NCBI GenBank assembly: GCA_016291135.1
Contig: JAEFAE010000029.1
Location: 1 to 35,825, forward strand
Origin: Bacteroidales bacterium
GTDB lineage: Bacteria > Bacteroidota > Bacteroidia > Bacteroidales > F082
Direction: 5' to 3'
DNA length: 35,825 bases
The stretch's first letter is position 1; each line of letters opens with the position of its first letter. Under the pieces are notes generated by a model. It was not told the DNA's origin, ran no database searches, and saw only the letters and a list, made by a program, of their open reading frames with translations. Both the position numbers and the translations under genes were made by a program. Below are positions 15,808 through 24,509 of this stretch, in pieces.

Positions 15808-18021
15808 TTAAAATTCAGTTTTCAGAAGGTTGTTAACCCGTTCGATAAAGGATTCGGTTTCCTTGCGGATTTGTTTGACAAAGCTCACCTCGTCGATCTT
15901 TCCGATGACCGCGATCTTTTCCGCCTCGTTGCGATAGGTGGCGTTGCGGAAGGGGTTGTCGTAGTCTTTCTTGCGGCTCTCGTAGACCTGGTCGCAGATG
16001 AACCGTTGGATCTCGATCGCATGCAAGAGGGTCTCTTTCCACATGGCCTCGGTGAGCACGTCGGTCTCGTCCTTATAAAGGAACATCAGCGAGAAATAGG
16101 CATGTCGGGTCTTCTCAATCTGGTAGCGGGTCCAGAGTTCGTCGTAACGATGATGGATCTCGTCCCAGCTGTTGAGCACGCCGTTGTTGATGTCGGTCCG
16201 GAGTTGGTCCACGTCTTCCTGGGGCATGGTCTGTCCGCCAAGGTTGATCCATTTGCGCAGGCGCTTGCCTTTCATCTGGTCGCTGAGCGTATGGATGGAC
16301 TCCTCGGGATGCGTCTCCAGGTAGTGGAGGATGGTATTGACGGCATAGTAGGTGATCATGTCGCCATAGGCGTGATAGGCCTTCCGCGGCTTGAGGATGC
16401 GCACCTTACGGTGTCCCTTCTCCATCTGCTCGCCGAACACCTCCAAGGCATCGACGGTGGCGGGCTCGTGGTCGAGCAGCTGTTTGCCAAGGGCACGGAG
16501 GTCGTAATATTCGTGCGTGTCGGGATCCTCCCCTTTGGAACGGAGATAGGCCTTGGCTACCCACACCTCCAGGAGCTTGCGGGCTTCGATGGTCTCCTCC
16601 ATGGTGTCGGGGGCCAGGGTCTCGAACTCGATGTTTTGGATCTTGCGACGGCGTTTGTCGCGGCTGAGGTACTTCGACGTGTTGCGGGCGATGGCGTACA
16701 TGTTGTACATCCACCAATAGGCGGGCATCACCTCCAGCTCGTTGGCGGCCGTGTTGTTGTTGACCAGGCAGAACGGCAGCATGATGTTGAGCTCGTTGGG
16801 ATAGTCGGCTTTCGAAAGTAGGGTGAAGGAAGCGAACTTCGAGGAGTGTTTGACGCTCGAGCAGAGGCCTGGCCAGAAGCCGCGCGAGGCGACGATCTCG
16901 CCGTCGGTGGCCCGGCTGTTGTGGTTGGAGCCGATGGTGGCGCCTGCGGCCATGTTGCTTTGGCCCATCACACAGGCGGAGATCAGGAACGAGTTGTTAT
17001 GGTGCTGTTCGTGTGAGGGGAAGATCAGGTTGTTGAGCACCTCGCAGCAGGAGATGGTGGAGTTGTCGCCCATCACGGAATGGATGAGGCGCGCCCCGTA
17101 TTTCAGGTTGCAGTTGTCGCCCAAGACGAAACGGGTGGCCACCACCGAATAGAAGATGCGGCAGCCAAAGCCGGTGACGCCGTTCACGAGGATCACGCCC
17201 TCGCCGATCTGGGAAGGCTCTTCTTCGGACGAGTTGATGGTGACGTTCTTCAGCTTGCTGGCACCTTTGATGTAGCAATGCGGCCCCACCTTGGCGTCCT
17301 TGAGGATCCAGCAGTTCTTGATCACGCACGAAGCGCCCACGGTGCCGTAGTAGCCACGGCGGTTGTCGAAGCTGTTTTGGGTGATCTCCTTGAGGCGTTC
17401 CTGCAACCGGTTGTCGTCGATGAACTTGGCCCAGAGGTAGGCGTCGGCGGTGGTCATGCCGTCGAAGGGCATGATCTTGCGGTTGCCGATCTCGTTCATC
17501 ACTTCGAGCCAGACACGCACGTCTTCAGGCTCGCCTTCCTTGATGATGCCGTTGCCGAACTTGGAGTGGTCGGTGGTGGAGAGCTCGTGGATGTTGAACA
17601 GGATGCACCGGTCGCCGATGATGTAGTTGGCCATGTAATGCACGTCGTGGATGGCGCAGTCGTTGCCGATGTCGCAGGAGATGATGCTGCTGTTGGAGAT
17701 GCCGATGGGGACCCGGAGATCATGGTATTGCAGTACCTTGCGGCTGATGCGGCCGATGCGTACCATGCCGAAGAAATGGTTGTTGTGCACCATGCTGGTG
17801 TCGAACTCGTCGGTGACCCAGATGTCGTCCCAGTTGGTGGCGGAGTTGCTGTTCTTGACGAGCCGCTCGATCTCGTCGGAATGCAGGTGTCGCCAGCCTC
17901 CTTCGGGCTTCTCCACCTGGAGGTTCCGGTAGTAATACTCATCGTGACCGTCGTGCAGGTATTTCTCGTCGATGAAATTCTTGTAGATACGGTCGTATTC
18001 AATAATCGTTACTTTGTCCAT
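15808..18021 (-). CDS. DUF4954 family protein, left-handed beta-helix
   Basis: I start at ATG 18021 ([15 protein letters not shown], 737 residues). The 41-residue extension of the open frame would run into galE and lacks family character. The region of about residues 110-420 is built of hexapeptide-type turns (I-G-D-R-C-I-L, V-G-P-H-C-Y-I, L-G-D-N-C-N-L, M-G-D-N-S-T-I), as in left-handed beta-helix acyl- and nucleotidyltransferases such as GlmU. The second half is helical and charged. The family is common in Bacteroidota and its reaction is not established. Its position between galE and nagB suggests a role in amino-sugar or nucleotide-sugar metabolism. No catalytic residue is asserted. Confidence 0.85.
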   Translation of the reverse strand: MDKVTIIEYDRIYKNFIDEKYLHDGHDEYYYRNLQVEKPEGGWRHLHSDEIERLVKNSNSATNWDDIWVTDEFDTSMVHNNHFFGMVRIGRISRKVLQYHDLRVPIGISNSSIISCDIGNDCAIHDVHYMANYIIGDRCILFNIHELSTTDHSKFGNGIIKEGEPEDVRVWLEVMNEIGNRKIMPFDGMTTADAYLWAKFIDDNRLQERLKEITQNSFDNRRGYYGTVGASCVIKNCWILKDAKVGPHCYIKGASKLKNVTINSSEEEPSQIGEGVILVNGVTGFGCRIFYSVVATRFVLGDNCNLKYGARLIHSVMGDNSTISCCEVLNNLIFPSHEQHHNNSFLISACVMGQSNMAAGATIGSNHNSRATDGEIVASRGFWPGLCSSVKHSSKFASFTLLSKADYPNELNIMLPFCLVNNNTAANELEVMPAYWWMYNMYAIARNTSKYLSRDKRRRKIQNIEFETLAPDTMEETIEARKLLEVWVAKAYLRSKGEDPDTHEYYDLRALGKQLLDHEPATVDALEVFGEQMEKGHRKVRILKPRKAYHAYGDMITYYAVNTILHYLETHPEESIHTLSDQMKGKRLRKWINLGGQTMPQEDVDQLRTDINNGVLNSWDEIHHRYDELWTRYQIEKTRHAYFSLMFLYKDETDVLTEAMWKETLLHAIEIQRFICDQVYESRKKDYDNPFRNATYRNEAEKIAVIGKIDEVSFVKQIRKETESFIERVNNLLKTEF

Positions 18022-18070
18022 GGTATCTCGTTTTCCTTTTGTTACTGTATGGGTTTGAGCCGTTTCGTTT

Positions 18071-19090
18071 TCAACGGTCTCCATAACCTTCGGGGTTGTT
18101 CCGCTGCCAGTTCCAGGCATCGCGGCACATCTCCTCGAGGCCATATTGCGCTTTCCAACCCAGTTCGCGTTCCGCCTTGGCGGGGTCGGAGTAGCAGGTG
18201 GCGATGTCGCCGGCGCGACGGGGCTTGATGCGGTAGGGGATCGGGACCTGGTTCACCCGCTCGAAGGTCTTGACCACCTGCAATACCGAATAGCCTTGGC
18301 CGGTGCCGAGGTTATAGATGGCGCAGCCGCAGCGGCGTTCGATGGCCTTCAAGGCAGCGACATGGCCTTTGGCGAGGTCCACCACGTGGATGTAGTCGCG
18401 TACGCCCGTCCCGTCAGGCGTGTCGTAGTCGTCGCCAAAGACCCCCAGCTCCGGACGCTTGCCCACCGCCACCTGGGTGACGTATGGCATCAGGTTGTTC
18501 GGGATGCCGTTGGGGTTCTCTCCGATGCGGCCGCTGGGATGGGCGCCGATGGGGTTGAAATAGCGCAACAGCACCACGTTCCACTCGGGATCGGCCTTTT
18601 GCATGTCCATCATGATCTCCTCGAGCATGCTCTTGGTTTGCCCGTAGGGGTTGGTGCAGTGTCCTTTCGGACAGGTTTCCGTGATCGGGATCACCGCGGG
18701 ATCGCCATAGACCGTGGCGGACGAAGAAAAGATGAGGTTCTTGCAGCCGTTGCGGCGCATCACGTCGAGCAAGACCAACGTGCCGCCGATGTTGTTTTCG
18801 TAATACTCCCAGGGTTTTTCCACCGACTCCCCGACCGCTTTCAGTCCGGCAAAATGGATGCAGGCGTCGAAACGATGTTGCGTCATCACCCGTTCCAGCC
18901 CTTGGCGGTCGCGGATGTCCACTTCATAAAACGGGATGCGTTTCCCTACCAGTTCTTCCACACGGTCGAGGGATCGGCGGCTTGAGTTGCTGAGGTTGTC
19001 GACGACGACGGTGTCGTGGCCGGCTTGGTTCAGTTCAACAAGTGTGTGGGAACCGATGTAGCCGGTTCCCCCAGTCACTAAAATGTTCAT
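18071..19090 (-). CDS. galE: UDP-glucose 4-epimerase
   Basis: GalE interconverts UDP-glucose and UDP-galactose (in some enzymes also the N-acetyl forms). Starting at ATG 19090 gives 339 residues, the usual length. The start forms an ATGA overlap with the preceding gene, so the 22-residue longer frame is rejected. Motifs: GGTGYIGSH (7-15) for [11 protein letters not shown] with Ser124, and YGQTK with Tyr149 and Lys153, matching the Escherichia coli numbering. [13 protein letters not shown] and [10 protein letters not shown] are sugar-binding segments. It is the second gene of the minus-strand operon and probably translationally coupled to the four-helix bundle gene. Confidence 0.97.
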   Translation of the reverse strand: MNILVTGGTGYIGSHTLVELNQAGHDTVVVDNLSNSSRRSLDRVEELVGKRIPFYEVDIRDRQGLERVMTQHRFDACIHFAGLKAVGESVEKPWEYYENNIGGTLVLLDVMRRNGCKNLIFSSSATVYGDPAVIPITETCPKGHCTNPYGQTKSMLEEIMMDMQKADPEWNVVLLRYFNPIGAHPSGRIGENPNGIPNNLMPYVTQVAVGKRPELGVFGDDYDTPDGTGVRDYIHVVDLAKGHVAALKAIERRCGCAIYNLGTGQGYSVLQVVKTFERVNQVPIPYRIKPRRAGDIATCYSDPAKAERELGWKAQYGLEEMCRDAWNWQRNNPEGYGDR

Positions 19091-19488
19091 GCTTCTGTTA
19101 CAGGTTGTTCTGCAGGTGGGTTGTCGTTCAGTTTCCTGCTGCAGTTCTTGATCCACGACAGCAGGGCATGGCTGATTTCGACGAGCTGGTTTTCCAGTTC
19201 CTGTACGACTTCCTCCTGGTAGTACCCCATCTGCTGCAAGAGGTTGAGCAGGCTGATGGCGGTGTAGATTTCCTCATTGGCCGACTCCAGATAGCTGATC
19301 TTCTTTTCCATCGACCAGAGGTCTCCGGCCAGGGCGATTTTGCTCGACAGGGCGATGCAACAGTCGGCCAGGCGGTTGGCCAGGTAGTTGTCTTTCTTTT
19401 GGATTTTTTGGGTGCTTTCGTACAGGGCAGGTGCCAACTCGTTGGTCTTCTGCCACACGTTCAGTTTTTTGTAATTTGATGATTCCAT
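19087..19488 (-). CDS. Four-helix bundle protein, S23 / 23S rRNA intervening-sequence family
   Basis: This 133-residue, all-helical protein has the family N-terminus [20 protein letters not shown] followed by [22 protein letters not shown] and [20 protein letters not shown]. These are the four amphipathic helices of the S23-like family first seen in 23S rRNA intervening sequences. Members form pentamers and their cellular role is unclear; one subgroup (Avd) works with diversity-generating retroelements. No rRNA, reverse transcriptase or template repeat is near here. Instead the gene leads a sugar operon and overlaps galE by four bases (ATGA). A consensus promoter lies 26 bp upstream of its ATG. 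Confidence 0.85.
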   Translation of the reverse strand: MESSNYKKLNVWQKTNELAPALYESTQKIQKKDNYLANRLADCCIALSSKIALAGDLWSMEKKISYLESANEEIYTAISLLNLLQQMGYYQEEVVQELENQLVEISHALLSWIKNCSRKLNDNPPAEQPVTEA

Positions 19489-19513
19489 AATAGTAATGTG
19501 TTTAAAGGCACCA

Positions 19514-19543
19514 CAAAAATAAACAAAAAATTTCGTTTGTCAA
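19514..19543 (-). promoter_or_regulatory. Promoter of the S23-galE-...-GNAT operon
   Basis: On the minus strand TTG (19541-19543) is followed after 19 nt by TATTTTTG (19514-19521), matching the Bacteroidota consensus at both elements with canonical spacing. It is the only convincing promoter for the eight genes that follow. Confidence 0.75.
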
Positions 19544-19714
19544 GCAATTTTATGGAATTTTTTTATCTAAAGCTGTACATAGCTTCGCCTCGTAAGTCAC
19601 ATCAACACTTACGGAACCGGTTCATTACAAAGGACAAAAATACAAAAATATGGGTTGTCCGTCTCTTTTTGTCCATTTTTTACCAAGGATCGCGCGCGTG
19701 TAGTAAATATTACT

Positions 19715-19722
19715 TATTTTTG
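19715..19722 (+). promoter_or_regulatory. -7 element for tsaB
   Basis: TATTTTTG followed by C lies 20 bp upstream of the tsaB ATG. No TTG is found at the -33 distance, where the sequence is an alternating CG run. Confidence 0.45.
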
Positions 19723-19742
19723 CGTATCAAAGAATTGAAACC

Positions 19743-20450
19743 ATGATCCTATGTCTTGAAACGGCTACGCCGACTTGTTCTGTGGCTTTGAACGATGGCA
19801 GCCGCACCCTGGCCTTGCGCGAATGCAAGGGCCAAAATGCGCATTCAGAGAAAATCACGATCTTCATCAAAGAGGTGCTCGACGAAGCCGGTATCGGCTA
19901 CGACCAGCTCGATGCCGTGGCCGTGAGCCAAGGGCCGGGTTCGTATACGGGCCTGCGCATCGGAGTCAGCACCGCCAAGGGCGTGTGTTATGCCGCCGAC
20001 AAGCCACTGCTGGCCGTCGACACGCTCGAAGCCATGGCCGTAGGCATGCATCAACGGCTGGGCGACGCCCTGTTGCCCACCGATTTGTTGGTACCCATGA
20101 TCGACGCCCGTCGGATGGAGGTCTATTGCTCGGTGTTCGACGCCTCGTTGCGACGCGTAGCCGACACCCAAGCCCTGGTAGTGGACGTCAATGCCTTTGC
20201 TGACTGGCGTGAGGGACATCGCCTTTGGCTCTTCGGCGACGGGGCACCCAAGCTCCAGCCCTTGTTTTCCGACGCCCCGGCCCTCCGGATCGTGGACGAC
20301 CTCTACCCTTCCGCCGCCTTTATGGCGGCGCTCTCCGACCAGGCGCTGCGGGCGGGCAGGCAGGTCGATGTGGCGTATTTCGAGCCGTTCTACCTGAAGG
20401 ATTTCGTGGCAGGGAAACCGCATGTCAAGGGCTTGGTGGAAAACGGATAA
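19743..20450 (+). CDS. tsaB: tRNA t6A synthesis protein TsaB
   Basis: TsaB is the scaffold partner of TsaD in the complex that transfers the threonylcarbamoyl group to A37 of ANN-decoding tRNAs. The 235 residues have the ASKHA-fold start ILCLETATPTCSVAL and the family motif SQGPGSYTGLRIG (62-74). They lack the metal-binding histidines of TsaD, as expected. The gene is followed after 21 bp by a secreted peptidase gene, so the two probably share a transcript. tsaD and tsaE are not in the window. Confidence 0.95.
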   Translation: MILCLETATPTCSVALNDGSRTLALRECKGQNAHSEKITIFIKEVLDEAGIGYDQLDAVAVSQGPGSYTGLRIGVSTAKGVCYAADKPLLAVDTLEAMAVGMHQRLGDALLPTDLLVPMIDARRMEVYCSVFDASLRRVADTQALVVDVNAFADWREGHRLWLFGDGAPKLQPLFSDAPALRIVDDLYPSAAFMAALSDQALRAGRQVDVAYFEPFYLKDFVAGKPHVKGLVENG

Positions 20451-20471
20451 CCATTACGTGGAGGTCAGGAG

Positions 20472-21698
20472 ATGAAAAGGATCTTGGTAACGTTAGCCTT
20501 GGTGTTGACCGGGATGGTTCTGTTCGCGCAGGCGCCGCATTGGGAGGAATACGACTATCCTGAGGTGCTTGAGGAGCAACCGCTGATCCGGGCTTTGATG
20601 GACAAGGTGTCTTCCGACAGCCTGACACACACCATCGAGCATCTCACGGCCTACCACACCCGTCGTTGGGACAGCCGTATGGTCTATCAAGTACAGGACT
20701 GGCTTTTCGCACAATACCGCGACTTGGGCTACGACACCGTGTTCCTGCACGACTTTCCGGTTTGGTATCACGACAGCCTGTGCGAGACTTCGGACAACGT
20801 CATCGCCATCAAACGGGGTGTGGTCCATCCAGATGAGTTTGTGGTGTGTGGTGCCCATTACGACTCGTATAACAACGCTCCTGGCCATCCCGACAGCCTG
20901 CGTGCCCCGGGTGCCGACGACAACGCCTCGGGGGTGGCCGGCATCCTGGAGACGGCCCGGATCCTGAGCCGGTGCACCTTCGACCGTTCGTTGGTGTTCT
21001 GCAATTTCGGTGCGGAAGAGATCGGCCTCATCGGGAGTGCCGCCTTTGCCAAGGACTGTGCCGACCGTGGGATGCGCATCGTGGGGTATTTCAACCTTGA
21101 CATGATCGGCTACCTGGAAGCAGGTTCTGACATTCACGTTAACTTGCTTTACACCGGTCAGGACGCCCCGCTGGCCCAGTACGTCACCACGATGTCGCAC
21201 ACCTATTATCCCGACATGCGGATCTGGCAAGACTGGCTTCCCGGCGGTTCCGACAGCGACTACTCCTCGTTCAACCGCAACGGTTATGCGGCCATTCATC
21301 TCTTCGAGGATACGCACCACAGCTCTCCCTATATCCACACGCCTGACGATGTGCTGGGCTTGAGTGTCAACAACCTCGACCAAGCCAAACGGTTCACCGA
21401 GCTGCATCTGGGCTTGGTGGCCACCTTGGGCGGGTTGCGTTCCAACGACGTCGAAGAAACCCTTGTCGACGTTTTGACTTTGTATCCCAATCCTGCCTCG
21501 GAAACGCTCACAATAAGGGGTCTTGCCATGGACCGCATCTCGGTATTCAACTTGTTGGGTCAGCGGGTCCTCACCCAGCCTTGTGCAGGTGCTTCCACCA
21601 TCGATCTCACCATGGGAAGTTGGGCTCCAGGCCTGTATGTCTTGCAGGTGGTGGATGCCGACGGCCGGGTTCATTCCGCTAAATTCCTAAGACGCTGA
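20472..21698 (+). CDS. Secreted M28-family metallopeptidase with T9SS sorting domain
   Basis: This 408-residue protein begins with a signal peptide (about residues 1-20, ending FAQ). The M28 aminopeptidase-like domain covers about 85-320. Its zinc ligands are His129 (CGAHYDS), Asp149 (PGADDNASG), Glu182/183 (FGAEEIGLIGS), Asp210 (FNLDMIGY) and His289 (YIHTPDD). Residues 338-408 (LYPNPASETLTI ... GLYVLQVVDADG ... SAKFLRR) form a type A C-terminal sorting domain of the type IX secretion system, so the enzyme is exported across the outer membrane and probably surface-attached. It likely removes N-terminal residues from peptides outside the cell. The gene ends before a strong terminator. Confidence 0.94.
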   Translation: MKRILVTLALVLTGMVLFAQAPHWEEYDYPEVLEEQPLIRALMDKVSSDSLTHTIEHLTAYHTRRWDSRMVYQVQDWLFAQYRDLGYDTVFLHDFPVWYHDSLCETSDNVIAIKRGVVHPDEFVVCGAHYDSYNNAPGHPDSLRAPGADDNASGVAGILETARILSRCTFDRSLVFCNFGAEEIGLIGSAAFAKDCADRGMRIVGYFNLDMIGYLEAGSDIHVNLLYTGQDAPLAQYVTTMSHTYYPDMRIWQDWLPGGSDSDYSSFNRNGYAAIHLFEDTHHSSPYIHTPDDVLGLSVNNLDQAKRFTELHLGLVATLGGLRSNDVEETLVDVLTLYPNPASETLTIRGLAMDRISVFNLLGQRVLTQPCAGASTIDLTMGSWAPGLYVLQVVDADGRVHSAKFLRR

Positions 21699-21741
21699 AT
21701 TTTTGCACAAACCGTGCGCCATCTGGGTTTGCCGTTGAAAC

Positions 21742-21769
21742 AAAAAAAGCGCCCCGAAGAGCGCTTTTG
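21742..21769. terminator. Bidirectional terminator between the M28 peptidase gene and argF
   Basis: AAAAGCGC (21745-21752) and GCGCTTTT (21761-21768) form an 8-bp stem with an 8-nt loop, with extra A's upstream. It suits both convergent genes. Confidence 0.85.
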
Positions 21770-21798
21770 TCGGTTATAGGCCATGCACGTGAAGGCGA

Positions 21799-22800
21799 TC
21801 AGTCACCCAAGGTGGCGACCATCACGGCCTTGATGGTGTGCATGCGGTTCTCGGCCTCGTCGAAGACGATGCTGTTCTCGCTTTCGAACACGTCTTCGGT
21901 GACCTCGATGCCGTTTAAGCCGAACTTCTCAAAAACGTCGCGGCCGGCCTTGGTCTCCAGATTGTGATACGAAGGAAGGCAGTGCATGAACTTGCACTTG
22001 GGGTTGCCTGTCTTTTTCATCAGTTCTGCGTTGACCTGATAGGGCATCAGCATATTGATGCGCTCTTTCCACACGCTGTCGGGCTCGCCCATCGATACCC
22101 AGATGTCGGTGTAGATGAAGTCAAGACCCTTCACGCCCTTCTCCACGTCGTCGGTGACGGTAAGCTTGGCACCAGTTTCCTTGGCGATTTCCTGGCACTT
22201 CTTGACAAGATCTTTGGCCGGTTGCAGTTTCTTGGGGGCGATGATGCGGATGTCCATACCCATCTTCACACCACCGACCATCAGGCTGTTACCCATATTG
22301 TAGCGGGCATCGCCGATATAAGCGAACTTCACCTGGTTGAGGGGCTTGTCGGTATGCTCCTGAATGGTGAGGAAGTCGGCCAGAATCTGAGTGGGGTGAG
22401 CTTCGGCGGTAAGACCGTTCCACACGGGGACACCGGCGTATTTGGCCAGTTCCTCGACAGTGGCTTGGTCGAAGCCACGATACTCGATGCCGTCGAACAT
22501 GCGACCCAGCACGCGGGCAGTGTCTTTCATGCTCTCCTTGATACCAATCTGGCTACCGGTGGGACCGAGGTAGGTCACGTGGGCACCTTGGTCCTTGGCG
22601 CCAACCTCGAAGGCACAGCGGGTGCGGGTCGAGGTCTTTTCGAAGATGAGGGCGATGTTCTTGCCCGTGAGGTGGGGTTGTTCGGTGCCTGCATACTTGG
22701 CGGCCTTGAGGTCGGCAGCAAGCTTCAGTAAGAACTTGATCTCTTCCGGAGTGAAGTCCAACAACTTCAGGAAGTTTCTGTTTCTAAGGTTGAAAGCCAT
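21799..22800 (-). CDS. argF: Ornithine carbamoyltransferase
   Basis: The enzyme makes citrulline from ornithine and carbamoyl phosphate (or the reverse in the arginine deiminase route). Starting at ATG 22800 ([16 protein letters not shown]) gives 333 residues, the normal length. The 15 residues upstream in the longer frame are translated heptamer repeats and are rejected. Motifs: carbamoyl-phosphate loop STRTR (57-61), HPTQ (135-138), the ornithine-binding SMG segment near 236, and HCLP (273-276). It resembles true ornithine transcarbamylase rather than the succinylornithine enzyme of Bacteroides fragilis. Anabolic or catabolic use cannot be decided, as no arc or arg partner is nearby. The promoter is far upstream, at 22982-23011. 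Confidence 0.95.
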   Translation of the reverse strand: MAFNLRNRNFLKLLDFTPEEIKFLLKLAADLKAAKYAGTEQPHLTGKNIALIFEKTSTRTRCAFEVGAKDQGAHVTYLGPTGSQIGIKESMKDTARVLGRMFDGIEYRGFDQATVEELAKYAGVPVWNGLTAEAHPTQILADFLTIQEHTDKPLNQVKFAYIGDARYNMGNSLMVGGVKMGMDIRIIAPKKLQPAKDLVKKCQEIAKETGAKLTVTDDVEKGVKGLDFIYTDIWVSMGEPDSVWKERINMLMPYQVNAELMKKTGNPKCKFMHCLPSYHNLETKAGRDVFEKFGLNGIEVTEDVFESENSIVFDEAENRMHTIKAVMVATLGD

Positions 22801-22803
22801 TAC

Positions 22804-22975
22804 TTTATAATTTAAAGATTTAAGATTTAAAGATTCAAGATTCAAGATTCAAGAATTTGCTTCTGGTTCTTGGCTCCTAGCGGCTTCAACCGACAGCGTC
22901 ATTGCGGACTTGATCCGTAATCTCCACGGCACTGGTAGCTGCCAGTAGCCGGAAGCTAATGGCCAGTAGCATAAA
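22804..22975. repeat. Mosaic of heptamer tandem repeats and short palindromes in the argF leader
   Basis: 22810-22854 is built of heptamers of the GATTTAA and GATTCAA type, with three perfect GATTCAA copies near the end. 22890-22975 holds short inverted repeats: CGGA-CTTGA-TCCG, ACTGG-TAGCTG-CCAGT and a second CCAGTAGC copy. These resemble dispersed intergenic repeats of Bacteroidota genomes. All of it lies in the predicted 5' leader of argF. Confidence 0.7.
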
Positions 22976-22981
22976 TCGCTG

Positions 22982-23011
22982 CAAAATTAATCTTTTTCTT
23001 ATCTCATCCAA
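22982..23011 (-). promoter_or_regulatory. Promoter of argF
   Basis: On the minus strand TTG (23009-23011) is followed after 19 nt by TAATTTTG (22982-22989) then C. The -33 part lies inside the end of the neighbouring membrane-protein gene. The leader to the argF ATG would be about 175 nt. Confidence 0.7.
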
Positions 23012-23763
23012 CCTTCAACGCGATAAATCTTTTCCAACAGTTTGGTTTCTTCTCCCGTTCTCGCGTTTTTGTGCCATACTTCGATACGTGCCGCATAGTA
23101 ATCTCCCCAATCGCCTTCGTATATTGTGAAATGCTGTTTGTCTGCAATGGAACCAAATCCATTATGGCCAATCACTTTTACAGTCGACGCTTTTCGCAAT
23201 CTCGATGGGGACAACTCAATGTTTTCCGTTACCTCAAAACAACGCAGAAACACTTCGCCATCAGGTAATTCGGGATAGTAAAAACTATATTGATACAAAC
23301 CTCCTTGAAAATCGTTCCAGAGTAGTAAATACGCTTTTTCTGAAATACCATCAACGGATACCTCGACAGGAGCATTTCCCTCTAGTGGGATCTCGCATTC
23401 CATTCCTTCGGGTATGGGGTGTTCTTTGCCAAAGGGGTCAGGTTGCAAACTACTTGTTATTAAATAAATGAATGAAATGAAATAGAAAGCAATAAAACAA
23501 ACCAGAACACCGATCGCAGCACCTACGGATCGCCACCATTCCTTTTTGCAAAGGCAATAGATGAAGATGATTCCTTGAATAACCAACAATACAATGAACA
23601 CAATAAACAATGCGGAAGACAATCCCCATAGCTTATGGTTGGCAGCAGGTATGATCAACAGAGCACAAATCAGATTAACGATAGGAAAAACCCACCAAAA
23701 TTTTACAAAAAAGTTCTTTTTTCTACATTCTTGTTTAAGGCGATTCTCGTTTACATTTTCCAT
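22999..23763 (-). CDS. Membrane protein of unknown function
   Basis: I do not recognise this 254-residue protein. Three hydrophobic segments are seen at about 21-41 (VKFWWVFPIVNLICALLIIP), 47-70 and 80-102. A soluble domain of about 150 residues follows, rich in aromatic residues, with LLLWNDFQGGLYQYSFYYPE and a Y-E-G-D-W-G-D-Y-Y-A-A-R-I-E-V-W-H segment. Base composition is clearly more AT-rich than in the flanking argF and DUF3109 genes, which suggests acquired or fast-evolving DNA. It is divergent from the DUF3109 gene, and no promoter of its own was identified. The frame is long and has plausible protein character. Confidence 0.75.
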   Translation of the reverse strand: MENVNENRLKQECRKKNFFVKFWWVFPIVNLICALLIIPAANHKLWGLSSALFIVFIVLLVIQGIIFIYCLCKKEWWRSVGAAIGVLVCFIAFYFISFIYLITSSLQPDPFGKEHPIPEGMECEIPLEGNAPVEVSVDGISEKAYLLLWNDFQGGLYQYSFYYPELPDGEVFLRCFEVTENIELSPSRLRKASTVKVIGHNGFGSIADKQHFTIYEGDWGDYYAARIEVWHKNARTGEETKLLEKIYRVEGWMR

Positions 23764-23821
23764 TTTTCGTATACCTATAGTTATTATGGCAACGATTATT
23801 ATTTCAGATTATTGTTTTCAG

Positions 23822-23829
23822 TATATTTG
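23822..23829 (+). promoter_or_regulatory. -7 element for the DUF3109 gene
   Basis: TATATTTG followed by C ends only 4 nt before the ATG at 23834. A start point at the normal distance would fall on or beside the start codon, implying a leaderless message. No -33 TTG is seen at the usual distance. Confidence 0.5.
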
Positions 23830-23833
23830 CGCC

Positions 23834-24397
23834 ATGATTATCCTTGATAATGTAGTCGTCACCGACGGGTTTCTGAATGCCCGGTTCTGTTGCAACCTGC
23901 CGCGTTGCAAGGGATGGTGCTGTGTGGCCGGCGATGCGGGTGCGCCTCTCGAAGCCTCTGAAATAGCCCAGATTGAAGACAACCTCGAAGCCATCAAACC
24001 GTATATGCGCCCCGAGGGCATCCGGGTGATTGAAGAAAACGATGTTTACGACTATGACGAAACAGGCGAACTGGTGACGCCGCTGGTGAACGGTGCCGAA
24101 TGCGCTTTCGTGTATTTCCATGAGAACGGCACGGCCCTCTGCGCCATCGAAAAGGCCTACTTGGAAGGCAAGTGTGACTTCTGGAAGCCCATCTCCTGCC
24201 ACCTGTATCCGGTGCGACTGTTGGAAAAAGACGGCTTCATCCACATCCTCTATCACGAATGGAGTGTCTGTGTGCCTGCCAAACGCAAGGGTGAAACCGA
24301 GGGAATCCCCTTGTGGAAGTTCCTGAAGGGACCGCTTGTCCGTCGTTTTGGCGAGGCATGGTACGGACGCCTGGAGGCGGCCATCCAAGGGCGGTAA
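23834..24397 (+). CDS. DUF3109 family cysteine-rich protein
   Basis: Starting at ATG 23834 gives 187 residues. The 80-residue upstream extension of the open frame is AT-rich, lacks family character and crosses the promoter element, so it is rejected. The N-terminus has ARFCCNLPRCKGWCCVAGDAG with Cys19, 20, 25, 29 and 30. Further cysteines follow in GAECAF, ALCAIEK, KCDFWKPISCHLYP and VCVPAK. This is the cysteine layout of DUF3109/YkgJ-like proteins, presumed to bind zinc or an Fe-S cluster; their role is unknown. It is cytoplasmic, with no signal peptide. Family confidence is good; function is open. Confidence 0.88.
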   Translation: MIILDNVVVTDGFLNARFCCNLPRCKGWCCVAGDAGAPLEASEIAQIEDNLEAIKPYMRPEGIRVIEENDVYDYDETGELVTPLVNGAECAFVYFHENGTALCAIEKAYLEGKCDFWKPISCHLYPVRLLEKDGFIHILYHEWSVCVPAKRKGETEGIPLWKFLKGPLVRRFGEAWYGRLEAAIQGR

Positions 24398-24467
24398 TCG
24401 GCTTGGAGTGTCTTATCGCCTTGTCTCGAAAAATACTAAAAACGACGGCCATCCGTTAAATAAGGGT

Positions 24468-24475
24468 TATCTTTG
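24468..24475 (+). promoter_or_regulatory. -7 element for the CarboxypepD_reg-like gene
   Basis: TATCTTTG followed by CG lies 34 bp upstream of the proposed TTG start and downstream of the DUF3109 stop. No -33 TTG was found. Confidence 0.5.
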
Positions 24476-24509
24476 CGAATGCTTTTGTGGCGTCATTAAA
24501 TCAGGGAAC

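Noticed and set aside
19087..19488. Avd subunit of a diversity-generating retroelement
   Set aside because: It is the same fold family, but there is no reverse transcriptase, template repeat or variable target gene in the window.
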